From: Rhodanobacter thiooxydans LCS2
Lineage (GTDB): Bacteria > Pseudomonadota > Gammaproteobacteria > Xanthomonadales > Rhodanobacteraceae
Reading direction: 5' to 3'
DNA length: 64,000 nt
Assembly (NCBI RefSeq): GCF_000264375.1
Contig: NZ_AJXW01000024.1
Span: 1 to 64,000 of the forward strand
This document shows, in pieces, positions 1 through 8,450 of this stretch (within the stretch, counting starts at the first letter, position 1; each line of letters begins with the position of its first letter). The notes under the pieces are model-generated. The model worked only from the letters and a program-made list of their open reading frames with translations. It did not search any database and had not been told where the DNA came from. The translations under genes and the position numbers were made by a program.

Positions 1-27
1 ACGCAGGAGCGGTTGCCCGATGACCGA

Positions 28-123
28 ACATGAAACAGTCACGCAGGTGACTGTTTCATGTGAGCGAGTCCGGGCATGTACCGGACTCGCGGTCGAAGAA
101 AACCACAGGATGTGGTTTTCTTC
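28..123. repeat. Three tandem perfect hairpins
   Basis: Three different perfect inverted repeats follow one another. The first has a 15-bp stem (28-42 with 47-61, loop GCAG). The second has a 10-bp stem (64-73 with 81-90, 7-nt loop). The third has a 13-bp stem (95-107 with 111-123, loop GGA). A 14-bp perfect palindrome of CG/TA sequence follows at 167-180, and a fragment resembling the REP core (cgctggcgggc) lies near 154-164. The stems are unrelated in sequence, so this is not a simple tandem repeat. They could be a terminator stack for a gene left of the window, an attenuating leader of pepQ, or a structured small RNA. The structure is seen directly; the role is unknown. Confidence 0.8.
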
Positions 124-285
124 ACAAGCTCTGAGCCGCCTCCGCCCGTCGTTCGCTGGCGGGCAGCGCGCGTACGCGCGATCATGGCCACTTGTTTCCC
201 CTTCCCCCGTTCACGGGCCGCGCCGGCGCCCGCGCGACGCGGCCACCGGCCGCCGCCGATCCGCCCGCGCCGCCGAGGAGTCACC

Positions 286-1602
286 ATGCACGAGCAGGCC
301 GCCCCGCTGTATCCGCACCACCTGGCCACCCTGCGCGAGCGCGCCGACCAGGCCCTCGCGCTGGGCGGCTTCGACCACCTGCTGGTCGCCGCCGGCACGC
401 CGCTGCGCAAGTTCCTCGACGACCAGGACTACCCGTTCATCGCCAACCCGCACTTCAGGCACTGGCTGCCGCTGGACGGTGCGCCGGGCAGCTGGGTCGC
501 GTACACCCCGGGGGCGAAGCCGAAGCTGGTGTTCGTGCAGCCGCGCGATTACTGGCACGTAGTGCCGGAAGCGCCGCGCGGCTACTGGGTCGAGCACTTC
601 GACATCGTCACCGTGCGCAGCGCGGCGGAAGCCGTCGCGCAATTGCCGGCCGGCAGCTGCGCGGTGATCGCTCCGGCCTGCCCCGGCATCGACGGCGTGG
701 AGGTCAACAACCCGCCAGCGGTGCTCGACTACCTGCACTGGTACCGCTCGTACAAGACCCCGTACGAGTTGGCGCTGATGCGCGAAGCCAGCCGCATCGG
801 CACGCGCGCGCACCGCGCCGCCGAGGCCGCCTTCCGCGCCGGCCGCAGCGAGTTCGGCATCCACCTGACCTACCTCGCCGCCGCGCGCCAGACCGACGCC
901 GAACTGCCCTATGCCAGCATCGTGGCCTTGAACGAACACGGCGCGGTGCTGCACTACACACGCTTCGATCGCATACCACCGCATGAAAGCCGCTCGTTCC
1001 TGATCGACGCCGGCGCCAGCGCCGCCGGCTACGCCAGCGACATCACGCGCACCTACGCCGCGCCCCACGCGGCCGAATTCCAGGCGCTGATCGACAGCCT
1101 TGACGCCGCCCAGCAGGGTTTCGTGGCGAAGGTGCGCGCCGGGCAGAGCTACCCCGAGCTGCACATCCATGCCCACCACGTCATCGCGGGCGTGCTGCGC
1201 GAACACGGCTTCATCCGCATGAGCGCGGAAAGCGCGGTCGAGTCCGGCGTCAGCAGCGCATTCTTCCCGCACGGCCTGGGCCATCCGATCGGCCTGCAGG
1301 TGCACGACGTGGCCGGCTTCCAGCAGAGCGAGCGCGGCGGCAGCATCGCACGCCCGAACGGCCACCCCTACCTGCGCATGACCCGCGTGCTGGAGGCGGG
1401 CATGGTGGTGACGATCGAGCCCGGCCTGTACTTCATCGACATGCTGCTGGCCGAACTGCGCAACCAGCCGCTAGCCGCCGACATCGACTGGGCGAAGGTC
1501 GATGCATTCCGCCAGTACGGTGGCATCCGCATCGAGGACGACGTGGTGTGCACCGACGGCGCGCCGGAAAACCTCACGCGCGACGCGTTCGCGCTGAGCT
1601 GA
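286..1602 (+). CDS. pepQ: Xaa-Pro dipeptidase PepQ
   Basis: This is a cytosolic M24 metallopeptidase that splits Xaa-Pro dipeptides. The 438-residue product matches E. coli PepQ (443 aa) over its whole length. The N-terminal creatinase-like part contains FLDDQDYPF and DYLHWYRSYKT. The C-terminal pita-bread domain has the metal-ligand segments LIDAGASAAGYASDITRTY, HGLGHPIGLQVHD, TIEPGLYF and IRIEDD. The ATG at 286 was chosen because GAGGAG lies at 275-280 with good spacing; upstream starts in the same frame read through GC-rich leader sequence and add nothing conserved. The gene is apparently transcribed alone, with a strong hairpin downstream. Confidence 0.93.
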   Translation: MHEQAAPLYPHHLATLRERADQALALGGFDHLLVAAGTPLRKFLDDQDYPFIANPHFRHWLPLDGAPGSWVAYTPGAKPKLVFVQPRDYWHVVPEAPRGYWVEHFDIVTVRSAAEAVAQLPAGSCAVIAPACPGIDGVEVNNPPAVLDYLHWYRSYKTPYELALMREASRIGTRAHRAAEAAFRAGRSEFGIHLTYLAAARQTDAELPYASIVALNEHGAVLHYTRFDRIPPHESRSFLIDAGASAAGYASDITRTYAAPHAAEFQALIDSLDAAQQGFVAKVRAGQSYPELHIHAHHVIAGVLREHGFIRMSAESAVESGVSSAFFPHGLGHPIGLQVHDVAGFQQSERGGSIARPNGHPYLRMTRVLEAGMVVTIEPGLYFIDMLLAELRNQPLAADIDWAKVDAFRQYGGIRIEDDVVCTDGAPENLTRDAFALS

Positions 1603-1637
1603 GCCGCCGCACCGACTCTTCGCTTCTTCATTGTTCC

Positions 1638-1688
1638 AGAGCCGAAGAGCTTTCGTCCTCCGCAAGGAGGGCGAAAGCTCTTCGCTCT
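1638..1688 (+). terminator. Long hairpin with GCAA tetraloop after pepQ
   Basis: Positions 1643-1661 pair with 1666-1684 (19 bp with one G-U) around the loop GCAA at 1662-1665, a GNRA-type tetraloop. An outer AGAG/CTCT pairing at 1638-1641 and 1685-1688 extends the stem past one bulged base. There is no clean T-run, so it may be a factor-assisted terminator or an mRNA stabiliser for pepQ. Confidence 0.6.
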
Positions 1689-1811
1689 TGATCGGACCGC
1701 GCCACAGCGTGTGGCTCGGGGACATCGCGTCCGCCGCTGTGACATTCGTCCACACCGCGCCTACATCCGCGCGGCGTATGCTGACGAACAGATAATGCAC
1801 GGATCCGTCCC

Positions 1812-2042
1812 ATGCCCGGTCCCGCGATTTCCAGCGTTCCACCCGCAAGCCTTCGGGCGACGCCACGCCCGCTGCGGCGGCTGACGCTTGAGCTGTTCGG
1901 CATCGTCGCGCTGAAGGTCGCGGCGCTCACGCTGATCTGGTGGGTGGTGTTCGCGCCACAACCGAAAGCTGACGTCAGCCCGGCTGCGGTCGCGCAGCGG
2001 CTGGCCCCCGCCGCTCACGCGCCGACGGAAGCCCGGCCATGA
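1812..2042 (+). CDS. cydP: Small cytochrome bd-associated subunit CydP
   Basis: The 76-residue protein has one central membrane segment (about residues 27-47, LELFGIVALKVAALTLIWWVVF) after a basic N-terminus, with an Ala/Pro-rich tail that would lie outside. It sits directly before cydA and its stop overlaps the cydA start (ATGA), so the two are translationally coupled. Small proteins of this kind upstream of cydAB in Xanthomonas and Pseudomonas relatives are named CydP, a putative accessory subunit of the cytochrome bd quinol oxidase. The assignment rests on position, size and topology. A possible -10 element (gataat, 1791-1796) would leave only a very short leader. Confidence 0.75.
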   Translation: MPGPAISSVPPASLRATPRPLRRLTLELFGIVALKVAALTLIWWVVFAPQPKADVSPAAVAQRLAPAAHAPTEARP

Positions 2043-3610
2043 TCCTGATCGACACTGACGTCGTCACGCTGTCGCGCCTGCAGTTCGCGCTGACCGCGCT
2101 GTACCACTTCCTGTTCGTGCCGCTGACGCTGGGGCTGGTGTGGATGCTGGCCATCATGGAAAGCGTCTACGTGATGACCGGGCGCGAAGTGTGGAAGCGC
2201 ATGGTGCAGTTCTGGGGCGTGCTGTTCGGCATCAACTTCGCGATGGGTGTGGCCACCGGGGTGACCATGGAATTCCAGTTCGGCATGAACTGGGCGTACT
2301 ACTCGCACTACGTGGGCGACATCTTCGGCGCGCCGCTGGCGATCGAGGGGCTGATGGCGTTCTTCCTCGAAGCCACCCTGATCGGCGTGTTCTTCGTGGG
2401 CTGGGATCGCCTCTCGCGGATCAAGCACCTGCTGGTGACCTGGTTCCTCGCGCTGGGCACCAGTCTGTCGGCGCTGTGGATCCTGGTGGCGAATGCGTGG
2501 ATGCAGCACCCGGTGGGCTCGGCGTTCAACCCGGCCACGATGCGCATGGAGGTCACCTCGTTCTCCGAGGTGCTGTTCAACACGGTGGCGCAGGAGAAGT
2601 TCGTGCACACGGTAAGCGCCGGCTATGTGCTGGGCGCGATGTTCGTGCTGTCGATCAGCGCGTGGTACCTGCTGCGCGGGCGCAACGTGGATTTCGCCAA
2701 ACGCTCGATGACGGTGGCGGCCAGCTTCGGCCTGGCCGCGGCGCTGTCGGTGGTGGTGCTCGGCGACGAATCCGGCTACGGCGTGTCGCTGAACCAGAAG
2801 ATGAAGATGGCCGCGATCGAGGCGATGTGGGAGACCGAGCCGGCACCGGCCCCGTTCACCGTGTTCGGCCTGCCCGACTTGGAGCAGCGCACCACCCATT
2901 ACGCGCTGAAGATCCCGTGGGTGATGGGGCTGATCGGCACCCGCTCGCTCGACCAGACGATGCCCGGCATCAACGAACTGGTGGATGACGCCAAGGGACG
3001 GATCGGCAACGGCATCCAGGCTTACGACGCGATGCTGATGCTGCGCCAGAACAAGGATGACGCACAGGCGAAAGCAACGCTGGCCGCGCACGACAAGGAC
3101 CTCGGCTACGCGCTGCTGCTGAAGAAGTACGTGGACGACCCCCGCCGGGCCACGCCGGCGGACATCCAGCAGGCCGCCGACAGCACCATCCCGAACGTGC
3201 CGGTGCTGTTCTGGTCGTTCCGCATCATGGTCGCCTGCGGTTTCTATTTCATCGCGCTGTTCGCACTTTCGTTCTGGAAGGCGAGCAAGCGCACGCTGGA
3301 CAGCCAGCGCTGGTACCTGCGCCTGGCGCTGTGGAGCCTGCCGCTGCCGTGGATCGCCATCGAGCTGGGCTGGATCGTGGCCGAGTACGGCCGCCAGCCG
3401 TGGGCGATCGAGGGCGTGCTGCCGACCGCGCTGGGCGTGTCGGCGGTGAGCACGGGGCAGATCCTCACCTCGCTGGGCGGCTTCGTGCTGTTCTACACCG
3501 CGCTGGCGGTGGTCGACGCGGTGCTGATGCTGAAGTTCGCGCGCAAGGGGCCGGACGGGCTGGGCATCTGGCCGCCGGCGACCACCGTCCTTTCCTCCGA
3601 CCGGCCCTGA
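2039..3610 (+). CDS. cydA: Cytochrome bd quinol oxidase subunit I
   Basis: CydA carries the hemes and the quinol site of the high-affinity terminal oxidase that reduces O2 to water without pumping protons. The 523-residue product follows E. coli CydA (522 aa) nearly end to end: [15 protein letters not shown] holds the heme b595 ligand (His23 here), [10 protein letters not shown] holds the heme b558 His, GRQPWAI lies near the end, and LGDESGY is present. The long Q-loop (about residues 255-390) makes this the L-type (E. coli-like) enzyme and not the short-loop CIO type. It is coupled to cydP (4-nt overlap) and followed by cydB after 10 nt. Confidence 0.96.
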   Translation: MILIDTDVVTLSRLQFALTALYHFLFVPLTLGLVWMLAIMESVYVMTGREVWKRMVQFWGVLFGINFAMGVATGVTMEFQFGMNWAYYSHYVGDIFGAPLAIEGLMAFFLEATLIGVFFVGWDRLSRIKHLLVTWFLALGTSLSALWILVANAWMQHPVGSAFNPATMRMEVTSFSEVLFNTVAQEKFVHTVSAGYVLGAMFVLSISAWYLLRGRNVDFAKRSMTVAASFGLAAALSVVVLGDESGYGVSLNQKMKMAAIEAMWETEPAPAPFTVFGLPDLEQRTTHYALKIPWVMGLIGTRSLDQTMPGINELVDDAKGRIGNGIQAYDAMLMLRQNKDDAQAKATLAAHDKDLGYALLLKKYVDDPRRATPADIQQAADSTIPNVPVLFWSFRIMVACGFYFIALFALSFWKASKRTLDSQRWYLRLALWSLPLPWIAIELGWIVAEYGRQPWAIEGVLPTALGVSAVSTGQILTSLGGFVLFYTALAVVDAVLMLKFARKGPDGLGIWPPATTVLSSDRP

Positions 3611-3620
3611 GGAGACCGCC

Positions 3621-4751
3621 ATGCTCGACTACGCGACGTTGCGGGTGATCTGGTGGGCCTTGCTGGGCACGCTGCTGATCGGTTTCGCGATCATGGACGG
3701 CTTCGACTTCGGCGTCGCCGGCCTGCTGAAGGGGCTCGGCCGCGACAACGAGGAACGGCAGGTGCTGCTGGAAGGCATCGAGCCGACCTGGGAAGGCAAC
3801 CAGGTGTGGTTCATCCTGGCCGGCGGCGCCACCTTCGCGGCGTGGCCGATGCTCTACGCGGTGTCGTTCTCCGGCATGTACTTCGCCATCGCGCTGGTGC
3901 TGCTGGCGCTGATCCTACGTCCGGTCGGTTTCAATTTCCGCGGCAAGATCCACGACCCGCGCTGGGCCTCGCTGTGGGACTGGGTGCTGACCGGTTCCGG
4001 GCTGGCGGTGATGCTGCTGGCCGGCGTCGCGTTCGGGAACCTGTTCCTCGGCCTGCCGTTCCGCTTCGACGACGACCTGCGCATGAGCTGGCATGGCGGC
4101 TTCCTCGACCTGCTGCATCCGTTCGCGCTGCTGTGCGGACTGATCTCGCTCGCCATGCTGCTCGCGCACGGCGCGTGCTTCGCGGCGTTCAAGGCCGACC
4201 ACGCGATCGCCGCGCGCGCGGTGGCGATCGCGCGCTGGACCACGCTGGTGTTCGCCGCGCTGTACGTGCTGGCCGGCCTATGGCTGGCCTGGGGCGTTCC
4301 GGGCTACGCGGTCGTCGGGCCGGCGGCGACCGAAGGCGTTTCCAACCCGCTGTTCAAGCAGGTCGCGGTCGGCGGCAGCTGGTTCGCCAGCTACCTGCAA
4401 TATCCGTGGTTCTGGACCGCCCCGCTGCTGGCACTGGCCGCAGCGGTCGGCGTGCAGGTGCTGGTGGGCCGGCGCAACATGGCCGGCTTTCTCGCCAGCA
4501 GCGTGATGGTGGGCGGCACGATCGCCTCGGCCGGCTTCGCGCTGTTTCCGTTCCTGCTGCCGTCCAGCCTCGACCCGCATTCCAGCCTCACCGTGTGGGA
4601 TGCCTCGTCAAGCCGCGGCACGCTGCAACTGATGCTGGTAGCCACGGCGGTATTGCTGCCGGTGGTGATCCTTTATACCGGCTGGGTGTACCGGGTGATG
4701 CGCGGGCGCGTCACGCTGGAACAGGTGCGCAAGGCGCACGGCGGTTATTGA
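3621..4751 (+). CDS. cydB: Cytochrome bd quinol oxidase subunit II
   Basis: CydB is the heme-poor membrane partner of CydA. The 376-residue product has about eight to nine membrane segments and the family signature near the start ([21 protein letters not shown], then [18 protein letters not shown]), and matches E. coli CydB (379 aa) in length. The start at 3621 has TGAGGAGACC just upstream as ribosome binding site. It is the third gene of the cydPABX operon and is followed by the small cydX after 43 nt. Confidence 0.96.
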   Translation: MLDYATLRVIWWALLGTLLIGFAIMDGFDFGVAGLLKGLGRDNEERQVLLEGIEPTWEGNQVWFILAGGATFAAWPMLYAVSFSGMYFAIALVLLALILRPVGFNFRGKIHDPRWASLWDWVLTGSGLAVMLLAGVAFGNLFLGLPFRFDDDLRMSWHGGFLDLLHPFALLCGLISLAMLLAHGACFAAFKADHAIAARAVAIARWTTLVFAALYVLAGLWLAWGVPGYAVVGPAATEGVSNPLFKQVAVGGSWFASYLQYPWFWTAPLLALAAAVGVQVLVGRRNMAGFLASSVMVGGTIASAGFALFPFLLPSSLDPHSSLTVWDASSSRGTLQLMLVATAVLLPVVILYTGWVYRVMRGRVTLEQVRKAHGGY

Positions 4752-4794
4752 ACATGCGGGAGCGCAGCCGCAGCGAACGGGAGACAGTCTGACC

Positions 4795-4935
4795 ATGTGG
4801 TATTTCTCGTGGATCCTCGGCCTGGGCCTGGCCTGCGCCTTCGCCATCCTCAACGCGATGTGGTACGAGCTGCACGCCACCGACGAGGCGAACCGCCAGC
4901 GCGAGGATTCCGAACTGCCGGACGCGCTGACCTAG
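4795..4935 (+). CDS. cydX: Cytochrome bd small subunit CydX
   Basis: A 46-residue protein beginning MWYFSWILGLGLACAFAI, with a single membrane helix followed by NAMWYELHATDE and an acidic tail. The MWYFSWILG start and the helix-then-E pattern are diagnostic of CydX (37 aa in E. coli), which stabilises the CydAB heme b595/d site. It is the last gene of the operon, 43 nt after cydB, and ends 16 nt before the convergent pepP stop. It is easily missed because of its size. The start is the ATG at 4795; GGGAG at 4780-4784 is a plausible ribosome site. Confidence 0.93.
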   Translation: MWYFSWILGLGLACAFAILNAMWYELHATDEANRQREDSELPDALT

Positions 4936-4951
4936 CGACGCCCTGGTCCGT

Positions 4952-6334
4952 TCACCTGCGTGCGGCCAGCAGCGTCTCGATCGCCTCGGGTTCCTTCGGC
5001 ACCGCGGCGCTCAGCACCTCGTGACCGTCGCGGGTCACCGCCACATCGTCCTCGATGCGGATGCCGATGCCGCGCCAGCGTTCCGCCACCGAGCGGTCGT
5101 CGGGCGGCACGTACAGGCCCGGCTCCACGGTCAGCACCATGTCCGGCTCGAGCAGGCGCGACTCGCCGTCGACCCGGTAGTCGCCCACGTCGTGCACGTC
5201 CAGCCCCAGCCAGTGGCCGGTCTTGGCGGGGAAATAGCGCTGGTAGCTGCCGTTCGCGACTGCCTCGTCGGCGCTGCCCCTGAGCAGGCCGAGTTCGCAC
5301 AGGCCCTCGGCCAGCACGCGCACCGCCGCCGCATGCGCGGCGCCGAACGGCCGCCCCGGCCGCACCTCGTCGATCGCCGCCAGCTGCGCGGCCAGCACCA
5401 CTTCATACAGCGCGCGCTGCTCGCGGCTGTAGCGGCCGTTGACCGGGAACGTGCGGCTGATGTCGGACGCATAGCAGTCCAGTTCGGCGCCGGCGTCGAT
5501 CAGCAGCAACTCGCCGGCACGCAAGGGCGCGCGGTTGTTCTGGTAATGCATCACGCAGGCGTTCGGGCCGCCGGCGACGATCGGCGGAAACGCCGCCACC
5601 GCACCGCGGCTGCGTACTACCCGCAGCAGCTCGGCCTCCACCTCGTACTCGTGGCGGTCCGGCGTGGCGGCCTGCATGGCGGCCAGGTGCGCGTCCGCGG
5701 CGACCGCGGCGGACGCGCGCATCAGCTTCAGCTCGGCGCGTGACTTGTACAGGCGCAGGTCGTGCAGCAGGTGGCCGAGCGCCACGAACTCCTTCGGCAC
5801 CACGCCGCCGCCGCGCAGCTGGCGCAGGCGGCGCATCCAGCCGAGCAGGTGCGCGTCGAAATCCGGCTCGCGGCCGAAGTGGCAGTACACGCGGCCGCGC
5901 CCTTCGATCATGCCGGGCAGGATGTCGTCGATGTCCTCGATCGGGAAGGCGTCGTCCAGCCCGAAGTCGGCCACCGCCCGCTCGGTGCCGATCGACGGGC
6001 CGTGCCAGCGCTCGCGCGCCGGATCATGCTCGCGGCAGAACAGCACCGCCTCGCCGTGCCGGCGCCCCGGCAGCAGGGCCAGCATCGCGTCGGCCTCGGG
6101 GAAACCCGCCAGGTAATGGAAGTCCGAATCCTGCCGGTACGGCCACGCCGCGTCGGCGTTGCGCATGCGTTCGGGCGCGGCGGCAACCAGCACCACGGCA
6201 TCCTCGCCGGCCATCTGCATCAGCTGGCGCCGCCGCCGCGCGAACTCCTCCGCGCCGATCGCCAGCGCAGCCAGCTTCGAAGCTTCAGGGATCAATGCAC
6301 GCGGCCGCTGGACGACGGGTCGGGCGCCGCGCAT
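4952..6334 (-). CDS. pepP: Xaa-Pro aminopeptidase PepP
   Basis: A cytosolic M24B aminopeptidase P that removes an N-terminal residue preceding proline. The 440-460-residue product carries EEFARRRRQLM, YRQDSDFHYLAGF, the metal-ligand strings LLIDAGAELDCYASDISRTF, GHWLGLDVHDVGDY, TVEPGLYV and IRIEDDVAV. Two starts are possible. ATG 6334 overlaps the UPF0149 gene by 43 nt and adds 13 unconserved residues. TTG 6295 gives a 4-nt TTGA overlap and fits E. coli PepP better. Neither has a clear Shine-Dalgarno site; coupling to the upstream gene favours TTG 6295. The ygfB-pepP order is the classic one in gammaproteobacteria, where the ubiquinone gene ubiH often follows. Confidence 0.93.
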   Translation of the reverse strand: MRGARPVVQRPRALIPEASKLAALAIGAEEFARRRRQLMQMAGEDAVVLVAAAPERMRNADAAWPYRQDSDFHYLAGFPEADAMLALLPGRRHGEAVLFCREHDPARERWHGPSIGTERAVADFGLDDAFPIEDIDDILPGMIEGRGRVYCHFGREPDFDAHLLGWMRRLRQLRGGGVVPKEFVALGHLLHDLRLYKSRAELKLMRASAAVAADAHLAAMQAATPDRHEYEVEAELLRVVRSRGAVAAFPPIVAGGPNACVMHYQNNRAPLRAGELLLIDAGAELDCYASDISRTFPVNGRYSREQRALYEVVLAAQLAAIDEVRPGRPFGAAHAAAVRVLAEGLCELGLLRGSADEAVANGSYQRYFPAKTGHWLGLDVHDVGDYRVDGESRLLEPDMVLTVEPGLYVPPDDRSVAERWRGIGIRIEDDVAVTRDGHEVLSAAVPKEPEAIETLLAARR

Positions 6335-6855
6335 TCGGCGTACAGCAACATTGCCGCGACGCGCACGAACTCCTGCACCTCGACCAGCGCGTCCTCGTCC
6401 TCGTCTTCATCGCCGAAATCGAACGACGAGGCAGCCACCGTGCCGAGATCGCGCAACACCTCCTGCGCCTCCTCCGACAACTGCGCGTGCGCCGCGGCGC
6501 CAGCCAGACCGAAACCGCCAAGGAAACCGCGGCACCAGTCGACCATCGCCTCGGCGCGTTCGGTCAGCGGGCGGTCGTCTTCCGGCAGCAGCGGCTCGAA
6601 GCCCAGCTCGGAATCGGCCAGTTCAGCTTCGCTCTGCCGGGCCAGCCGGTCGAGCAGGGCCAAGTCCTGCGCACCGACCTCGGTGACCTCGCCATCGAGT
6701 TGCAGCGCGGCCAGCACCGGGCTGCCGCGCAACGAGCCGCCGCCGGCCAGGTAACCGCTCAGCGAACCATGCAGCTCGCTGGCCGTGGTGCCCAGGCGCA
6801 GGCGCCCGACCAGCGCGTCGATCTCGTCGTGGCCCACGAATTCGGGTGCCGCCAT
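6292..6855 (-). CDS. ygfB: UPF0149 (YgfB/YecA-type) family protein
   Basis: A 187-residue acidic protein of the UPF0149/YgfB family. Family marks are HDEIDALVGRLRLG near the start, ELHGSLSGYLAGG, WCRGFLGGFGL and the acidic run DFGDEDEDEDALVEVQEF before EFVRVAAMLLYAE. The start at 6855 has AGGAG six bases upstream; the longer in-frame reading to 6960 runs into the divergent promoter. In Pseudomonas, YgfB modulates alginate/ampDh3 control, but no general biochemical role is established. It is divergent from the small coiled-coil gene and coupled to pepP. Confidence 0.88.
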   Translation of the reverse strand: MAAPEFVGHDEIDALVGRLRLGTTASELHGSLSGYLAGGGSLRGSPVLAALQLDGEVTEVGAQDLALLDRLARQSEAELADSELGFEPLLPEDDRPLTERAEAMVDWCRGFLGGFGLAGAAAHAQLSEEAQEVLRDLGTVAASSFDFGDEDEDEDALVEVQEFVRVAAMLLYAECAAPDPSSSGRVH

Positions 6856-6939
6856 GGCGATGCTCCTGCAGGAAATGGCCGCCAGTCTAATGCAGCCCGG
6901 CACCGCCACCGAGCCGGCTGCTTTCCGCCGGCGTCCTGT

Positions 6940-6945
6940 TATAGT
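6940..6945 (+). promoter_or_regulatory. -10 element placing the start codon at the mRNA end
   Basis: TATAGT lies seven bases before the ATG at 6953, with no Shine-Dalgarno sequence between. The expected transcription start therefore falls on or next to the start codon, suggesting a leaderless mRNA. No good -35 box is visible. Confidence 0.4.
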
Positions 6946-6952
6946 TTTGGAC

Positions 6953-7192
6953 ATGAGCACGCCCGAACCCGTCCAGACCGATCCGGTACATCAAGAGCTG
7001 GCCGCCTTGGCCCGGCAGCTTGACCGGCTGCTCGATACGGTGCGTCGCCTCAGCGAGGAGAACCGCAGCCTGCGCCAGAGCCAGGAGCAGTTGTCCGGCG
7101 AGCGCGCCGGCCTGCTGGCACGCAACGAGCAGGCCCGCAGCCGCGTCGAGGCGATGATCCAGCGGCTCAAATCGCTAGAGAACAACGGTTGA
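6953..7192 (+). CDS. Small coiled-coil protein (TIGR02449 family)
   Basis: A 79-residue protein dominated by heptads (ELAALARQLDRLLDTVRRL, then a second coil through RSRVEAMIQRLKSLE). It matches the family of short coiled-coil proteins encoded directly before zapA in gammaproteobacteria; its shape recalls the division factor ZapB. Its stop overlaps a possible TTG start of zapA. Its position suggests a link to the Z-ring, but the function is not established. The start at 6953 was chosen because a -10 box sits right in front and the longer frame has no conserved content. Confidence 0.8.
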   Translation: MSTPEPVQTDPVHQELAALARQLDRLLDTVRRLSEENRSLRQSQEQLSGERAGLLARNEQARSRVEAMIQRLKSLENNG

Positions 7193-7200
7193 GCGCGCCC

Positions 7201-7512
7201 ATGTCCAGCAGCAGTGAACCGGTCGCGCTGCGACTGATCGACCGCGAATTCCTGATCGCCTGCGCGCCGGAAGAGCGCGAGGGCCTGCTGGAGGCCGCCG
7301 GCTTCCTTGACCGCAAGATGCGCGAACTTCGCGCCAACGCCAAGGCGCCGAGCTTCGAGCGGCTGGCGGTACTCACCGCGATCAGCGTGGCGCACGAGTT
7401 CCTCAGCCTGCGCAAGCAGCACGACAACCAGGAGCGCCGCCTCAGCGACGGCCTCGCCACGCTGCGAAGCAAGCTCGATGCCGCGCTCGACGGCGAACCG
7501 CTGCGGCGCTGA
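7201..7512 (+). CDS. zapA: Cell division protein ZapA
   Basis: ZapA crosslinks FtsZ filaments. The 103-residue product shows the family pattern: an N-terminal beta part (ALRLIDREFLIACAPEERE, then LLEAAGFLDRKMRELR) followed by a long C-terminal coiled coil (FERLAVLTAISVAHEFLSL). ATG 7201 is the likely start; TTG 7189 would overlap the previous stop. The zapA-6S RNA-fau order that follows is conserved in gammaproteobacteria and supports the call. Confidence 0.9.
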   Translation: MSSSSEPVALRLIDREFLIACAPEEREGLLEAAGFLDRKMRELRANAKAPSFERLAVLTAISVAHEFLSLRKQHDNQERRLSDGLATLRSKLDAALDGEPLRR

Positions 7513-7572
7513 GCAGCAGTCCGCACGCTCACCGGCAGTGGCACATTCCGGAACAAGCGTCTAAAATCGGCC

Positions 7573-7768
7573 CCGGCGTTTTCTGCGATGTGCGCCAGCA
7601 CGCCGTTACATTTGCCTTGCTCCTAAATACGGCCCCGGGTCGGCTTCACATCGGCTGTTGTGCATGTCCGCCACGTGCGGAAAGCCTTGAGGCCATGTAG
7701 CTCTCCCACCTGATCCATCGTGGATCAAGGTCGTTCGGCGGGCAGCGGCATCGCGGTTGACGCCACTC
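7573..7768 (+). ncRNA. ssrS: 6S RNA
   Basis: The space between zapA and fau is the standard location of ssrS. A -10 box (taaaat, 7562-7567) precedes the proposed 5' end. The ends pair as expected for 6S RNA: GGCGTT at 7575-7580 with GACGCC at 7759-7764, then GCGATG with CATCGC and GCC with GGC, leaving a long interrupted hairpin with a central open region. The length of about 195 nt fits. 6S RNA mimics an open promoter and sequesters sigma70 RNA polymerase in stationary phase. Exact ends are estimates. Confidence 0.78.
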
Positions 7769-7776
7769 ATCCCCCC

Positions 7777-7804
7777 GCCCCGTTCGTCCGGCGACGAACG
7801 GGGC
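7777..7804 (+). terminator. Hairpin between 6S RNA and fau
   Basis: A perfect 11-bp stem (7777-7787 with 7794-7804) lies after the 6S RNA and before fau. There is no T-run; it may end 6S transcription, or separate it from fau translation if they are co-transcribed. Confidence 0.5.
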
Positions 7805-7829
7805 GCACCACGACGGAGTTGCGCGCACC

Positions 7830-8450
7830 GTGGACGCCCTCGCCCGACGACGCGAGCTTCGCCAGCGCCTGGCCGACCAGCGTCGCGCCCTGCCGCCGAC
7901 CGAGCGCATCGCCGCTGCCCAGGGTCTGCGCCGCAGCCTTGAGCAGCTGCCCGAATACCTCACCGATACCCGCGTGGCCGGCTACTGGGCCAGCCACGGC
8001 GAGTTGCCGCTGAACGTGGCGATCGCGCCGCTGGCGGGCCGCGGCCAGCAGTTCCTGCTGCCGGTGGTCACGACGGGCCGACAGCTGCGCTTCGCGCCCT
8101 GGCAAGCCGGCGACGAGGTGCAGCCGAACCGCCATGGCATCCCCGAGCCGGTCGCGCCGGGCGAACTGCTGGAGCCGTTCCAGCTCGACCTGGTGCTGGT
8201 GCCGCTGCTCGGCTTCGACCGCCACGGCCACCGGCTCGGCTACGGCGGCGGCTACTACGACCGCAGCTTCGCCTTCCTCAACGAGCAGGTGCGCCCAACC
8301 GAGCCGCTGCTGGTCGGCATCGCCTATGCGTTCCAGGAACTGCCCGCAATCGAGGAGGCGGCATGGGACGTTCCGCTCGATTTCGTCGCCACCGAACTTG
8401 AGCTGATCGACTGCCACGCCCCAGCTCCGCAGCCGGAGACCGCCGCGTGA
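7830..8450 (+). CDS. fau: 5-formyltetrahydrofolate cyclo-ligase
   Basis: The enzyme converts 5-formyl-THF to 5,10-methenyl-THF using ATP. The 206-residue product has the family order: basic N-terminal helix (RRRELRQRLADQRRAL), the substrate region (YWASHGELPLN), FAPWQAGDEVQPNRHGIPEP, and the signature LVPLLGFDRHGHRLGYGGGYYDR with the glycine-rich ATP/Mg segment. The start is GTG 7830. It sits downstream of 6S RNA, as ygfA does in E. coli, and overlaps the EVE gene by 4 nt. Confidence 0.93.
   Translation: MDALARRRELRQRLADQRRALPPTERIAAAQGLRRSLEQLPEYLTDTRVAGYWASHGELPLNVAIAPLAGRGQQFLLPVVTTGRQLRFAPWQAGDEVQPNRHGIPEPVAPGELLEPFQLDLVLVPLLGFDRHGHRLGYGGGYYDRSFAFLNEQVRPTEPLLVGIAYAFQELPAIEEAAWDVPLDFVATELELIDCHAPAPQPETAA

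Noticed and set aside
28-180. A CRISPR array or tandem repeat at the left edge
   Set aside because: The three hairpins differ in sequence and are not separated by uniform spacers; no cas genes are in the window.
211-1365. Minus-strand open frame opposite pepQ
   Set aside because: PepQ matches its family from end to end; the antisense product has biased composition and no start signals.
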